Of a DNA stretch of 64,000 bases, positions 43,814 through 52,935 are shown piece by piece (the stretch's first letter is position 1; every line of letters starts with the position of its first letter). Origin of the DNA: J014 sp964486055 (GTDB lineage Bacteria > Acidobacteriota > Blastocatellia > Pyrinomonadales > Pyrinomonadaceae); the NCBI GenBank assembly GCA_964486055.1, contig CAZALE010000009.1, positions 1-64,000 of the forward strand, written 5' to 3'. The notes beneath the pieces are model-generated. The model saw only the letters and a program-made list of their open reading frames with translations, was not told the origin of the DNA and searched no databases. The position numbers were made by a program, and so were the translations under genes.

Positions 43814-45985
43814 ATGATGGAAAATAACTTCTTAAGTCTCATAATTTTCGCCCCTCTGGTCGGAGCTGTAGTCAACTGGTTGATCGGCAGGCGCCTCAAG
43901 AGCGAGGTTTTTAGTGGCACTGTAGCATGTGCATCAGTCGGTGTGTCTGCCTTCGTGGCATTCATGATAGCCTTTGGAATAGGGACACCACACGAAGGCG
44001 CTCTCTTCATGCCCGAGGGTAAACCAATTCTTGACCACATATGGACGTGGATCGAGGTTGGAAAATTTCGCGCTGATTTTGCCCTCGCAATGGATCGCCT
44101 GTCAGCTATCTACGCTCTTTTCGTCACTTTCGTCGGTCTATTGATTCACGTTTTTGCCACAGGATACATGCATGAGGATGAAGGCTATTACCGCTTCTTC
44201 GCCTACATGAATCTTTTCATGTTCTCAATGTTAACTTTAGTGTTGGCTGATAACTTTCTTCTCATGTTTGTTGGCTGGGAGGGTGTAGGACTCTGTTCTT
44301 ATCTTCTGATTGGTTATTACATTAAATGGGATACGGCCAGACGCGCGGCTAAAAAAGCGTTCGTAATGAACAGAATAGGTGACTGGGGCGTGATAATGGG
44401 CGTCTTGCTAATATTTACTCTCACGGGTTCAGTATCGTTTTTTGATAAGAGCGTTGATGGCGTAACGATTAATAGTGCGTTGAGACTGATCAGCCAGATG
44501 CCATCGGAGTCATTTAACCTAGCCGCAATTTTTGCTGGAGGAATAACCTCAGCTGCGGTATTGCTTTTTATCGGGGCAACTGGTAAATCGGCTCAGATTC
44601 CATTATTCACATGGTTACCTGACGCGATGGCGGGCCCCACACCGGTATCAGCATTGATTCACGCGGCTACAATGGTAACGGCAGGGGTTTACATGGTGGT
44701 TAGATGTAATGCGATCTATCAAAATGCTCCGTCTGCCATGATGTTAGTTGCTGTTATTGGATGCGCTACTGCTCTTTTTGCTGCAACTATCGGCTTAGCT
44801 CAGAATGATATAAAGAAGGTTTTGGCATACTCGACCGTCTCACAACTAGGCTATATGTTTTTAGCATGTGGCGTTGGGGCTTTTATCGCAGCCATCTTTC
44901 ATGTCATGACTCATGCATTCTTTAAGGCTCTACTATTTCTTGGTTCTGGCTCAGTAATTCATGGAATGCATCACGAACAAGACATGCGGCGAATGGGAAA
45001 TCTTAAAAAGTATATGCCCATTACGTTTGCGACGATGGTCACCGGTTGGCTTGCAATAGCTGGCATTCCCATATTTTCTGGATTCTTCTCCAAGGATGAA
45101 ATTCTCTATAAGACCTTTGCTGCCTCGAATCTTCCTGAAAATTTGAATTATGTATTATGGGCAATTGCACTACTCACGGCTGTGCTGACAGCAGTTTACA
45201 TGACGAGAATGATGGTGATGACGTTTTGGGGTGAGGAGAGATTTGATCTTCAGTTGCCAGAAAAATCTGATACGCCTTTTGATGATGAACATTCAGAAGG
45301 ACATCATGAAAGTCATCATCATAAGCCTCATGAGTCTCCGCTTGTGATGACAATTCCGCTGATAATCTTAGCTTTTCTTTCTACATTCGGTGGGCTAGTG
45401 GGCGTTCCTTACGCTCTTAGCTCTTTGGTCGGACTCAAGGACGTTAATGTGTTTGAGCACGTTCTAGAGCCTGTCATCGTAAAATCAAAGACTACCAGTG
45501 AAAAAACTGCTCATTCCTCAACTGAAACACATGAGCATTCTATCTCTACTAAGCTTGATAAGCAGTTGCTACATTCCTTAGAAGAACATCATTCTGAAGA
45601 AGAGATACGAACGGAAAGGTTTTTAGCTGGTCTTTCTGTAATTCTAGCTCTGAGCGGAATAGGGGTAGGTTGGGTTCTGTTCATCAAGAATCCTCTCAGG
45701 CAAATGCCGAAGATTTTGGAGCGTAAATGGTATGTGGATGAAATATACAATGGTCTGATAGTCGATCCCATCACGAACTTCTCACGCAGCACTCTCTGGA
45801 AAAGAATAGACGTCGGTTTTGTTGATGGGATTGTTAATGGTGCAGGTGCTTTTATCGCGGGACTTGCAGCGGCGGCTCGCAAAGTTCAGTTTGGTTTTGT
45901 CAGAAGTTATGCGGCTTTTATGCTGCTAGGTGCTTTGATCTTACTGGGTTACTTTATTTACTACGGATTGAGAATGCTTCAATAG
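43814..45985 (+). CDS. nuoL: NADH-quinone oxidoreductase subunit L with His-rich insertion
   Basis: NuoL is the distal antiporter-like proton pump subunit with the long lateral helix. It has FVGWEGVGLCSYLLIG, the TWLPDAMAGPTPVSALIHAATMVTAG core, and the lysine/histidine pathway (KKVLAYSTVSQLGYM). At 723 residues it is long. Between helices near residues 490-600 are two His/Glu/Ser-rich insertions (EHSEGHHESHHHKPHESP; HSSTETHEHS and EEHHSEEE). ATG 43814 or the adjacent 43817 may start it. Confidence 0.95.
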   Translation: MMENNFLSLIIFAPLVGAVVNWLIGRRLKSEVFSGTVACASVGVSAFVAFMIAFGIGTPHEGALFMPEGKPILDHIWTWIEVGKFRADFALAMDRLSAIYALFVTFVGLLIHVFATGYMHEDEGYYRFFAYMNLFMFSMLTLVLADNFLLMFVGWEGVGLCSYLLIGYYIKWDTARRAAKKAFVMNRIGDWGVIMGVLLIFTLTGSVSFFDKSVDGVTINSALRLISQMPSESFNLAAIFAGGITSAAVLLFIGATGKSAQIPLFTWLPDAMAGPTPVSALIHAATMVTAGVYMVVRCNAIYQNAPSAMMLVAVIGCATALFAATIGLAQNDIKKVLAYSTVSQLGYMFLACGVGAFIAAIFHVMTHAFFKALLFLGSGSVIHGMHHEQDMRRMGNLKKYMPITFATMVTGWLAIAGIPIFSGFFSKDEILYKTFAASNLPENLNYVLWAIALLTAVLTAVYMTRMMVMTFWGEERFDLQLPEKSDTPFDDEHSEGHHESHHHKPHESPLVMTIPLIILAFLSTFGGLVGVPYALSSLVGLKDVNVFEHVLEPVIVKSKTTSEKTAHSSTETHEHSISTKLDKQLLHSLEEHHSEEEIRTERFLAGLSVILALSGIGVGWVLFIKNPLRQMPKILERKWYVDEIYNGLIVDPITNFSRSTLWKRIDVGFVDGIVNGAGAFIAGLAAAARKVQFGFVRSYAAFMLLGALILLGYFIYYGLRMLQ

Positions 45986-45988
45986 CCT

Positions 45989-47569
45989 ATGAATTTCTTA
46001 GTGGAAAATTTACTGACCGTTTTGATAGTACTGCCGACATTGGGCGCGTTAGCGCTCATAGGACATGTTTTGTTTTGGAAACGAGAAAGTCACCTGAAGT
46101 GGTTAGCTCTGATCGTAACATTTGCTGAATTTCTCCTTTCATTATTCTTGCTTTCAGAAGCAAAACCATCATCATCTGGTTTTTACTTTGAGAAAAACGT
46201 ACCGTGGATAGCCTCAATTGGAACTAACTATCATGTTGGGGTTGATGGATTAAGTCTTTGGCTAATTTTGTTAACTACCTTTATAATGCCAATCACAATA
46301 CTCTCTACTTGGCAAGCGGTTGATAAACGTCCGACGGCTTTCTATGTGTTTTTATTGCTGCTCGAAAGTGCAATGATTGGCACTTTCGCATCGCTTGATC
46401 TTCTGCTGTTTTATCTATTTTTTGAAGCCTCGTTAGTCCCGATGTTTTTCTTGATTGGGATATGGGGTAGCGATAATAGAATTTACTCAGCAGTTAAGTT
46501 CTTCATATACACTGCAATTGGCAGTCTTCTGATGCTGGTTGCGATCTTAGCTCTTTACTTTTTGCATCAAGACGCAACCGGTATTGGTACTTTTGATTAC
46601 ATAACGATATTAAATTCAATGCGCATTGGTAATCTGATTTTAACTGCTCAAACTGGGGCGCTTTTATTTTGGGCGTTTGCTATAGCTTTTTCAATAAAGG
46701 TGCCGTTGTTTCCAGTCCACACATGGCTTCCGGATGCTCACACTGATGCGCCGACCGCAGGGTCCGTTATACTTGCTGCTATCCTTCTAAAGATGGGAAC
46801 CTACGGATTGATGAGATTTAATTTCATGCTTTTCCCCGAGGCTTCTCGAGAGTATGCATACGTATTTATCATTCTGGCATTGATTGGTATAACTTATGGC
46901 GCTTTGGTTGCAATGGTCCAACCAGATATAAAAAGACTTGTTGCATACTCCTCAGTGGCTCACATGGGATTTGTCGTATTAGGAATGTTCTCATTCACGG
47001 AGCAGGGAATGCAAGGGGCGTTATATCAGATGTTGAACCACGGAGTATCGACCGGAGCACTCTTCCTTTTGGTCGGATACATCTACGAGAGAAGACATAC
47101 AAGGCAGATAGATGAATTCGGTGGTTTGGCTAATGTAATGCCCATCTATGCAACGATTTTTGTAATTACGGCAATGTCCTCAATCGGATTACCTTTTTTG
47201 AACGGTTTCGTGGGTGAGTTTTTGATAATGCTTGGCTCATGGACCTCACAGACGATGTCACATCCATGGATAACTACAATGATAGCCGGTACTGGAGTGA
47301 TTTTTGCAGCCGTCTACTTGCTATGGATGATTCAGAGAGTCTTTTTTGGAAAGGTCACAAACGAGAAGAATAAATATCTTCCAGATTTGAATCTTAGGGA
47401 GATAGGTTTGATAACCCCATTGGTTTTTCTAATGGTTTTCATGGGAGTCTATCCGTCACCATTTTTAAATAGATCAAAGGAAACCATTTTAACTATTCAG
47501 AAACGCATTATTGGTGCCGAAAAAGGTGGAACCTTTTCAGCGCTTCCAGAGAATAAAAAGCTTAATTAA
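45989..47569 (+). CDS. nuoM: NADH-quinone oxidoreductase subunit M
   Basis: A 14-helix antiporter-like proton-pumping subunit. It has NYHVGVDGLSLWLILLTTF, the key glutamate region LLLFYLFFEASLVPMF, VPLFPVHTWLPDAHTDAPTAGSVILA and KRLVAYSSVAHMGFV. At 526 residues the length is normal. It starts 3 bp after nuoL. Confidence 0.95.
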   Translation: MNFLVENLLTVLIVLPTLGALALIGHVLFWKRESHLKWLALIVTFAEFLLSLFLLSEAKPSSSGFYFEKNVPWIASIGTNYHVGVDGLSLWLILLTTFIMPITILSTWQAVDKRPTAFYVFLLLLESAMIGTFASLDLLLFYLFFEASLVPMFFLIGIWGSDNRIYSAVKFFIYTAIGSLLMLVAILALYFLHQDATGIGTFDYITILNSMRIGNLILTAQTGALLFWAFAIAFSIKVPLFPVHTWLPDAHTDAPTAGSVILAAILLKMGTYGLMRFNFMLFPEASREYAYVFIILALIGITYGALVAMVQPDIKRLVAYSSVAHMGFVVLGMFSFTEQGMQGALYQMLNHGVSTGALFLLVGYIYERRHTRQIDEFGGLANVMPIYATIFVITAMSSIGLPFLNGFVGEFLIMLGSWTSQTMSHPWITTMIAGTGVIFAAVYLLWMIQRVFFGKVTNEKNKYLPDLNLREIGLITPLVFLMVFMGVYPSPFLNRSKETILTIQKRIIGAEKGGTFSALPENKKLN

Positions 47570-47580
47570 GTTCGTTGCAT

Positions 47581-49128
47581 ATGATTTTAAGTCTTGTAAA
47601 TCCCGATGTTAATCTTTGGATCATACTGCCTGAGATCATTCTGGCGATTTTTGGCACGATAGTAATGTTGTACGATTGTTTCGTATCGAAAAACCACAAA
47701 GTCACAGGCACAATCGCAATGCTAGGTGTTACTCTAGCAACGGCTGCCATCTTTTGGTTATGGCTTTTTGCTGGTGAGACGGTACCTGTGCGTGCCTGGA
47801 ATGGAATGATTGTCACTGATATTCTACGTCTTAGTTTTTCGATCACCTTTTTGATCACAACGGCTCTTACCATTTTGATCTCTACCGTTTGGATTGAGAG
47901 GGAGGATGTATCAGCAGGTGAATATCATAGCCTGTTATTGTTTGCCACATTTGGAATGCTATTGATGGCTGCGGGAAATGATTTGGTGATAATATTCTTG
48001 GGGCTAGAAACTCTATCGTTGGCTAGTTACGTAATGGTTGGATTAAGAAAAACTGATCTACGCTCAAACGAGGCCTCTATAAAGTATTTCGTACTAGGTT
48101 CATTCGCCTCAGCATTTTTGTTGTATGGAATGGCACTCATCTATGGAGCAACCGCCTCTACAAACATAACTGAAATAGCAACTAAGATAGCCAATGCCAA
48201 TTTCCCCGCATTGTTATTGGTTGGTGGCGCGATGATGATAATTGGCTTTGGATTTAAAATCGCAAGCGTTCCTTTCCATATATGGACTCCGGACGTTTAT
48301 GAGGGTGCACCTACACCGATAATGGCTTTCATGGCAGCTGGACCAAAGGCTGCAGCTTTTGCCTCATTCATGAGGGTCTTCGTGCTAGGTTTTCCCTTGA
48401 TCTCGGGAGTCCAAGCGTCAGCGTTTCTGCACGAATCTTGGGTTTCTGCATTAAGCATCATGGCAATTTTAACCATGACTTTTGGTAACATAGTGGCAAT
48501 TGTGCAGAACAACGTCAAGAGGATGCTTGCTTATTCTTCAATTGCTCACGCTGGCTATGCCATGATTGGCTTTATAGGTGCCGGTGTTGCTAAAACGGTC
48601 GAGGCAAGAGACGAAGCCATAGCCGCAGTAGCTTTTTACATGTTAGGATATGCGATAACGAATCTAGGTGCTTTAGCTATCGTGACGTTGCTGGCACAGA
48701 AAAACGATCGCAGAACTGATTTCGAGGATTACAATGGCATAGGGTTTCGCTCACCGATCCTTTCGTTTTCTTTATCGATATTCATGTTATCCCTGATAGG
48801 CTTACCACTTACCGCAGGATTCATCGGAAAAGTTCTGGTCTTTCGTCCTGCCATCGAGGCTCAAGATGCGTTTTTGACTTTTCTGGTGGTTATGGCAGTC
48901 ATAAACACAGCGATTTCAGCTTATTATTACTTGCGTTTAATCGTGGTAATGTTTTTCAGAGAAAGAACTACAGACTGGATGGCGCCGCAATTATCGTCGG
49001 CGGTGGCGGCGGTCTTACTCATAACTCTTGTAGGAGTCTTTTATCTAGGGATTTTTGGTGATAACGTCATAAAGCTTTTCAAAAACATCCCAGTGGCTAG
49101 CGGAGTGAAAGCTGAGATTGCAAAATGA
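47581..49128 (+). CDS. nuoN: NADH-quinone oxidoreductase subunit N
   Basis: The third antiporter-like proton-pumping subunit and last gene of the operon. It has LVIIFLGLETLSLASYVMVG, SVPFHIWTPDVYEGAPTPIMAFMA and VKRMLAYSSIAHAGYAMIG. The ATG at 47581 is chosen; a TTG two codons upstream is in frame. At 515 residues the length is normal. A terminator follows about 55 bp later. Confidence 0.95.
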   Translation: MILSLVNPDVNLWIILPEIILAIFGTIVMLYDCFVSKNHKVTGTIAMLGVTLATAAIFWLWLFAGETVPVRAWNGMIVTDILRLSFSITFLITTALTILISTVWIEREDVSAGEYHSLLLFATFGMLLMAAGNDLVIIFLGLETLSLASYVMVGLRKTDLRSNEASIKYFVLGSFASAFLLYGMALIYGATASTNITEIATKIANANFPALLLVGGAMMIIGFGFKIASVPFHIWTPDVYEGAPTPIMAFMAAGPKAAAFASFMRVFVLGFPLISGVQASAFLHESWVSALSIMAILTMTFGNIVAIVQNNVKRMLAYSSIAHAGYAMIGFIGAGVAKTVEARDEAIAAVAFYMLGYAITNLGALAIVTLLAQKNDRRTDFEDYNGIGFRSPILSFSLSIFMLSLIGLPLTAGFIGKVLVFRPAIEAQDAFLTFLVVMAVINTAISAYYYLRLIVVMFFRERTTDWMAPQLSSAVAAVLLITLVGVFYLGIFGDNVIKLFKNIPVASGVKAEIAK

Positions 49129-49183
49129 TTCCTTAGAGCTTAACTTAAATTCACCACCCACACGCTTTTGTGTACTAGAATGG

Positions 49184-49220
49184 CAGCCTTACTGGCAGCA
49201 TTGAATTAGGCTGTTTTTTT
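49184..49220 (+). terminator. Intrinsic terminator of the nuo operon
   Basis: CAGCCT (49184-49189) pairs with AGGCTG (49208-49213) and is followed at once by seven T (49214-49220). The 18-base loop contains a second GGCAGC that could extend alternative pairing. Confidence 0.65.
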
Positions 49221-49349
49221 AGTGCACTTTTCTTGACTAATACTCTTTATATTTAAAATGCTCTCAATCAGCACTATTTTCTTTAATGCTATCTGCATAA
49301 CGTGCTAAAATTACGGGTGCTCTTGGAAATTCCATGGGAGAAATTTTTA

Positions 49350-49667
49350 ATGAGTGCATTAAATCGAGAAGAGCGAAGAAGATATGAGCGAAAAAGAGTT
49401 CAGGTAAGAGTTGATTTTGCAGATGGAGATTCAATTACAACATCTGCAAGTAGTCGCGATATAGGGTTAGGTGGATTATACATCCTGACCGATGCGGAGG
49501 TTCAGCAAGGCTGTTCGCTGAAAATAACTATAGATCTTACAGAAGGTAGATTTGAGAGTGATGCGGTTGTCGTATATGTGGATGAGGGATGTGGGTTTGG
49601 TGTTAGATTTAAAAATCTGTCCGAAGAGAACGAAAAAATCTTGAGAAGATCACTCGACTTGAAGTAA
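49350..49667 (+). CDS. PilZ-domain protein
   Basis: A single PilZ domain of 105 residues when started at ATG 49350 (MSALNREERRRYERKRVQVRV). The frame is open from 49302, but the usual fold begins here. The RxxxR c-di-GMP motif is present (RRYERKR). The second motif, usually D/N-x-S-x-x-G, reads DIGLGG, with Gly in place of Ser. PilZ proteins act as c-di-GMP effectors in motility, exopolysaccharide or secretion control; the variant motif makes nucleotide binding uncertain. It lies between nuoN and a YbdK-type gene on the plus strand, with no obvious partner. Confidence 0.8.
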   Translation: MSALNREERRRYERKRVQVRVDFADGDSITTSASSRDIGLGGLYILTDAEVQQGCSLKITIDLTEGRFESDAVVVYVDEGCGFGVRFKNLSEENEKILRRSLDLK

Positions 49668-49702
49668 AGTTATTTAAAAGACTGAAGTTTGATGAGGGAA
49701 AG

Positions 49703-50818
49703 ATGTTTGAACAATTCACGCTTGGAATCGAAGAGGAATTTCAGATCGTAGATCCGAAGACGCGTGAGCTAAAATCACATGTTTCGGAAATCCTCGAAGA
49801 GGGTAGGCTTTTGTTGGGTGAGAAAGTTAAACCAGAGATGATCCAATCTACAATCGAGGTGGGCACTGGGGTTTGTAGAAACATAAAGGAAGCTAAGGAG
49901 GATATAAGAAAACTTCGTTGTATAGTTTCAGCATTGGCTCGTCGTAAAGGGCTTGTGATAGTTGCGGCTTCAACTCACCCCTTTTCCAAATGGTCAGAGC
50001 AGCAGATTTATGAGCATGATCGTTACAAGCTCTTAGTAGATGAAATGCAAATGGTTGCTCGCTCACTTCTCATATTTGGCTTACATGTTCATGTAGGGGT
50101 TGCTGATAGAGAGAGGCAAATTCATATAATGAATGCTGCTCGCTACTTTCTACCTCACGTGCTGGCCTTATCGACATCATCTCCATTTTGGCTTGGTTTT
50201 AACACAGGACTTAAAAGTTATCGCAGTGAAGTATTCAAGAAGTTCCCCAGAACTGATATCCCGGATTATTTTGATTCATACCAGTCCTTCGAAAGTTACG
50301 TTAATTTACTCATCAAGATGAATTGTATTGATAACGGTAAAAAGATATGGTGGGATGTGCGTCCGCATCCAAATTTTCCCACTCTTGAATACAGAATTTG
50401 TGATATTCCGACTCGAGTCGACGATACAATCGCCATTGCTGCTCTTTTTCAGGCTATCACGGCAAAGCTTAATAAACTGATTGACCAAAATCTTGGATTT
50501 CGGCTATATCGTAGAGCATTGATTCAAGAGAATAAATGGAGAGCAGTTAGGTACGGGTTAGACGGAAAATTACTGGATTTAGGTAAGCAAAAGGAAGTTC
50601 CCGTTCGGGATTTAATTTGTGAACTGTTAGAGTTTGTAGATGATGTAGTAGACGAATTAGGCTCTCGCGAGGAAATAGAACATATCTATACGATTTTAAA
50701 GCGTGGGACATCTGCTGATGAACAATTGCAGGTTTATGAGGAAACTAAAGATCTAAACGCAGTAGTGGACATGCTTATAGAAAGAACCATGGAAAATGTT
50801 CCAGAAAAATGCTTTTAA
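49703..50818 (+). CDS. YbdK-type carboxylate-amine ligase (glutamate-cysteine ligase 2 family)
   Basis: The family shares the glutamine-synthetase-like fold of gamma-glutamylcysteine synthetases. The E. coli relative YbdK has weak glutamate-cysteine ligase activity, and the true substrates of most members are unknown. The protein begins LGIEEEFQIVDPKTRELKSH (metal- and glutamate-binding EEE). It continues with PEMIQSTIEVGTGVC, STHPFSKWSEQ, GLHVHVGVADRE, SSPFWLGFNTGLKSYR and WWDVRPHPNFPTLEYRICD. At 371 residues it matches the usual length. ATG 49703 follows GAGGGAAAG. A class I amidotransferase gene lies convergently downstream. Confidence 0.88.
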   Translation: MFEQFTLGIEEEFQIVDPKTRELKSHVSEILEEGRLLLGEKVKPEMIQSTIEVGTGVCRNIKEAKEDIRKLRCIVSALARRKGLVIVAASTHPFSKWSEQQIYEHDRYKLLVDEMQMVARSLLIFGLHVHVGVADRERQIHIMNAARYFLPHVLALSTSSPFWLGFNTGLKSYRSEVFKKFPRTDIPDYFDSYQSFESYVNLLIKMNCIDNGKKIWWDVRPHPNFPTLEYRICDIPTRVDDTIAIAALFQAITAKLNKLIDQNLGFRLYRRALIQENKWRAVRYGLDGKLLDLGKQKEVPVRDLICELLEFVDDVVDELGSREEIEHIYTILKRGTSADEQLQVYEETKDLNAVVDMLIERTMENVPEKCF

Positions 50819-51124
50819 CTCGCGCTATTTCGTCCACAAAAGTGTGTCCATAGAAAGCAATTGCAGCTTAACCAGTCTTTCGCGATGTCGTAAACGCTGA
50901 GTGCAATCCAGCGCGTTTTCATCCAATCTTTAAATGATTCAAAAGAACTAAGTCCCTCAGCAAAGTAGGTTAAATGTCTTGAGTGTGAATAACGAAAGGA
51001 TGTAAAAGAGCCCTTTTAATTAAGTTTTGATTACCAAAAATCTCGATGATTGCTGCTCTTAAGTTTATTTTGGAGTGATAAAAGGGTGAAGTTCATCGCA
51101 GATTTTTTGTCGGAGTGGCAACAT
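50819..51124. other. Convergent intergenic region without recognisable content
   Basis: 306 bp between the YbdK-type gene and the oppositely oriented amidotransferase gene. I see no convincing hairpin with a U tract, RNA gene, repeat or coding frame in it. Confidence 0.5.
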
Positions 51125-52063
51125 TCATGTTCTTTTGTGTTGTAATGCTAGTTTTAGAAAGTTTTCAAACAGGATTCTACCGTCTCGCGATTCGTTGGGA
51201 TGTTCCCATCTTGTTCTATTCTTCGACCAATCCTCAAATGACTTCTCTAAGTGAAACTGAACAGAATATATCAACTGGCCGTCTGATCGTTTCACCATCA
51301 TTTGATTTCTACAGAGATATGAAGTAGCGAGTAATTTGAAGCTTTCTGGAACTCCATCCACCTGCAAGCCATGATTTTGCCATACGCGCAGGATATCGTC
51401 CTCTAGAGTGTAATCCTGCCAAACTCGACCCTCGGCACTATCTCGATTTTTCGCTGCTACACCAGCAAATATTGGATCATTAACATCTATGATTTTTATA
51501 AAACGGTATTGATATTCTACGATTCGACCAGTGCGCTTTTCTGAAGGATCAAAACCATCCAGAGTTTTCAATTTACACCCAAAGGCTAAACCCACTAATT
51601 GATGTGATCCGCAAATTGCCAGTATAGGGGTTTTTGTTTTTTGCAAGAACTCTTCAGCTTTTTTGAGATGTAATGGATTGTAATAATCGAAATCTGATAG
51701 GGTTCCGCTCATCACTATTGCATCCGGAGAGAAAGTCTTGTCAGCTTCCTCTATCTCTGATAGATGTACTGTCAACGTGCGTGGTTTTTTGACAAGTCTA
51801 TTCACATTTTTGGCGATGTTTTCACAAGCCATTCCAGCTATCTTATTTTCTAACCTAAGCTTCGAGGTTAATGAATCTGCCCACTCCTGCTTAGCCAAAT
51901 TTGACAAATCACTTTCATACCTAAGTAAACAATTGACTATTAAAACTTTTGCAGTTTCGATGCGTTTTTCGATTGGTTCATAAACACAGAAATTCCTCTT
52001 GTTAAAGGGGAAAGGAAGTGTTGAGAGATTTTCTTCTTTAATTTTTGTGATTGAGTCGAGCAT
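51125..52063 (-). CDS. Class I glutamine amidotransferase-like protein
   Basis: 312 residues with a C-terminal class I GATase domain. The nucleophile segment is TPILAICGSHQLVGLAFG with Cys151, and the His-Glu of the triad is in YSVQFHLEKSFEDW. An upstream DAIVMSGTLSDF aligns with the oxyanion-side loop of these domains. The usual consensus after the cysteine is C-x-G-x-Q, here C-G-S-H-Q, so a Ser replaces the conserved Gly. The first 100 residues do not resemble a synthetase domain I know. It lies downstream of grpE on the same strand but beyond a terminator. The acceptor is unknown. Confidence 0.75.
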   Translation of the reverse strand: MLDSITKIKEENLSTLPFPFNKRNFCVYEPIEKRIETAKVLIVNCLLRYESDLSNLAKQEWADSLTSKLRLENKIAGMACENIAKNVNRLVKKPRTLTVHLSEIEEADKTFSPDAIVMSGTLSDFDYYNPLHLKKAEEFLQKTKTPILAICGSHQLVGLAFGCKLKTLDGFDPSEKRTGRIVEYQYRFIKIIDVNDPIFAGVAAKNRDSAEGRVWQDYTLEDDILRVWQNHGLQVDGVPESFKLLATSYLCRNQMMVKRSDGQLIYSVQFHLEKSFEDWSKNRTRWEHPNESRDGRILFENFLKLALQHKRT

Positions 52064-52112
52064 TTCAAGATCTTAAAAATTTAACACTTTGATAACTTGC
52101 CACATTAGAGAT

Positions 52113-52150
52113 AAAAAAGCAAGAGGGCTAGCCCTTAAAGCGATGCCCTC
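52113..52150 (-). terminator. Intrinsic terminator after grpE
   Basis: On the minus strand GAGGGC (52150-52145) pairs with GCCCTC (52128-52123). It is followed by TTGCTTTTTT; the plus-strand A run is 52113-52118. It lies about 22 bp past the grpE stop. Confidence 0.7.
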
Positions 52151-52172
52151 ATACTGATTTTGATGTTAAATT

Positions 52173-52862
52173 TTACTTGCTACCTTTTCCGACCTGAACC
52201 TTTGCTGGTCTGAGGAGTCTCTCTCCAATTTTATAACCTCTTTGATATTCGAGAGTTACTTTGCCTTCTTTGTCAGGCTCGACCTCTATTGTATCTATGG
52301 CTTCGTGAACTTCAGGATTAAAGTCAGATCCTACAGAGGGAATAGGCTCTACACCTAGATTAGTGAGGGTCTGTTCAAATGATCTAGCAGTGCCTTTGAC
52401 TCCCTCTATCAGCTTTTCAAGCGATGATTCCTTTTCTGCATGCTCAATTGCTAGTTTTAAATTGTCTAGTATAGGTAGCAGCGTCTTGAGAAATTGGAAT
52501 TGAGCTTGCTGAGAGCGCTCTTCGAGATTTTTCTTGATTCTCTCGCGCATCTCAGCCGTTTCTTTTTCCATCTTTGCCACGAGCTCTTCAAACTTTGCCT
52601 GTACGGCTATTAGCTTAGCCTCAGCGGCCTCGCGTCTAGCTCGTTCCTCTTTGAGCTCGTTTTCGAGTTTTATAACCTCTACGGATTTGGGTTGTTCGGT
52701 CTTTGCTGTTTTCTCGGTGGATTCTTCACTAAAAACGTCCTCTCGCAATTCACCTTCCTCTGTAAAACGCCTTTTATCTTTCACTTTTATTTCCTCGACT
52801 TTTTCTTGTTCAATTTGAGTTTCAATGTTGTTATTTTTGCTATTTTCCATCATAGCTGCCAT
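52173..52862 (-). CDS. grpE: Nucleotide exchange factor GrpE
   Basis: GrpE releases ADP from DnaK. The protein has a charged, disordered N-terminus and a long coiled coil (about residues 60-120). The C-terminal beta-wing contains PSVGSDFNPEVHEAIDTIE and LEYQRGYKIGERLLRPAKVQVGKG. At 229 residues it is within the family range. Start codons at 52862, 52853 and 52850 are all possible, with no strong Shine-Dalgarno. dnaK, dnaJ and hrcA are not next to it, which is unusual; instead it follows clpB. Confidence 0.93.
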   Translation of the reverse strand: MAAMMENSKNNNIETQIEQEKVEEIKVKDKRRFTEEGELREDVFSEESTEKTAKTEQPKSVEVIKLENELKEERARREAAEAKLIAVQAKFEELVAKMEKETAEMRERIKKNLEERSQQAQFQFLKTLLPILDNLKLAIEHAEKESSLEKLIEGVKGTARSFEQTLTNLGVEPIPSVGSDFNPEVHEAIDTIEVEPDKEGKVTLEYQRGYKIGERLLRPAKVQVGKGSK

Positions 52863-52898
52863 AGGTGAAGAGTTTCCAAACTTTAAGTTTAACAGAAT

Positions 52899-52924
52899 AG
52901 AGACTGGTTTTGAAACCAGCCTCT
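52899..52924 (-). terminator. Hairpin between clpB and grpE
   Basis: On the minus strand AGAGGCTGGTTT and AAACCAGTCTCT pair over 12 bp with one G-U pair and a 2-base spacer. It starts 12 bp after the clpB stop. Only a weak U-rich stretch follows, so it may attenuate rather than end transcription into grpE. Confidence 0.55.
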
Positions 52925-52935
52925 ACTCGGATGGT

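Noticed and set aside
51115..51327. 70-codon plus-strand frame with a hydrophobic start
   Set aside because: It overlaps the C-terminal coding part of the minus-strand amidotransferase, which has real motifs including the triad His-Glu.
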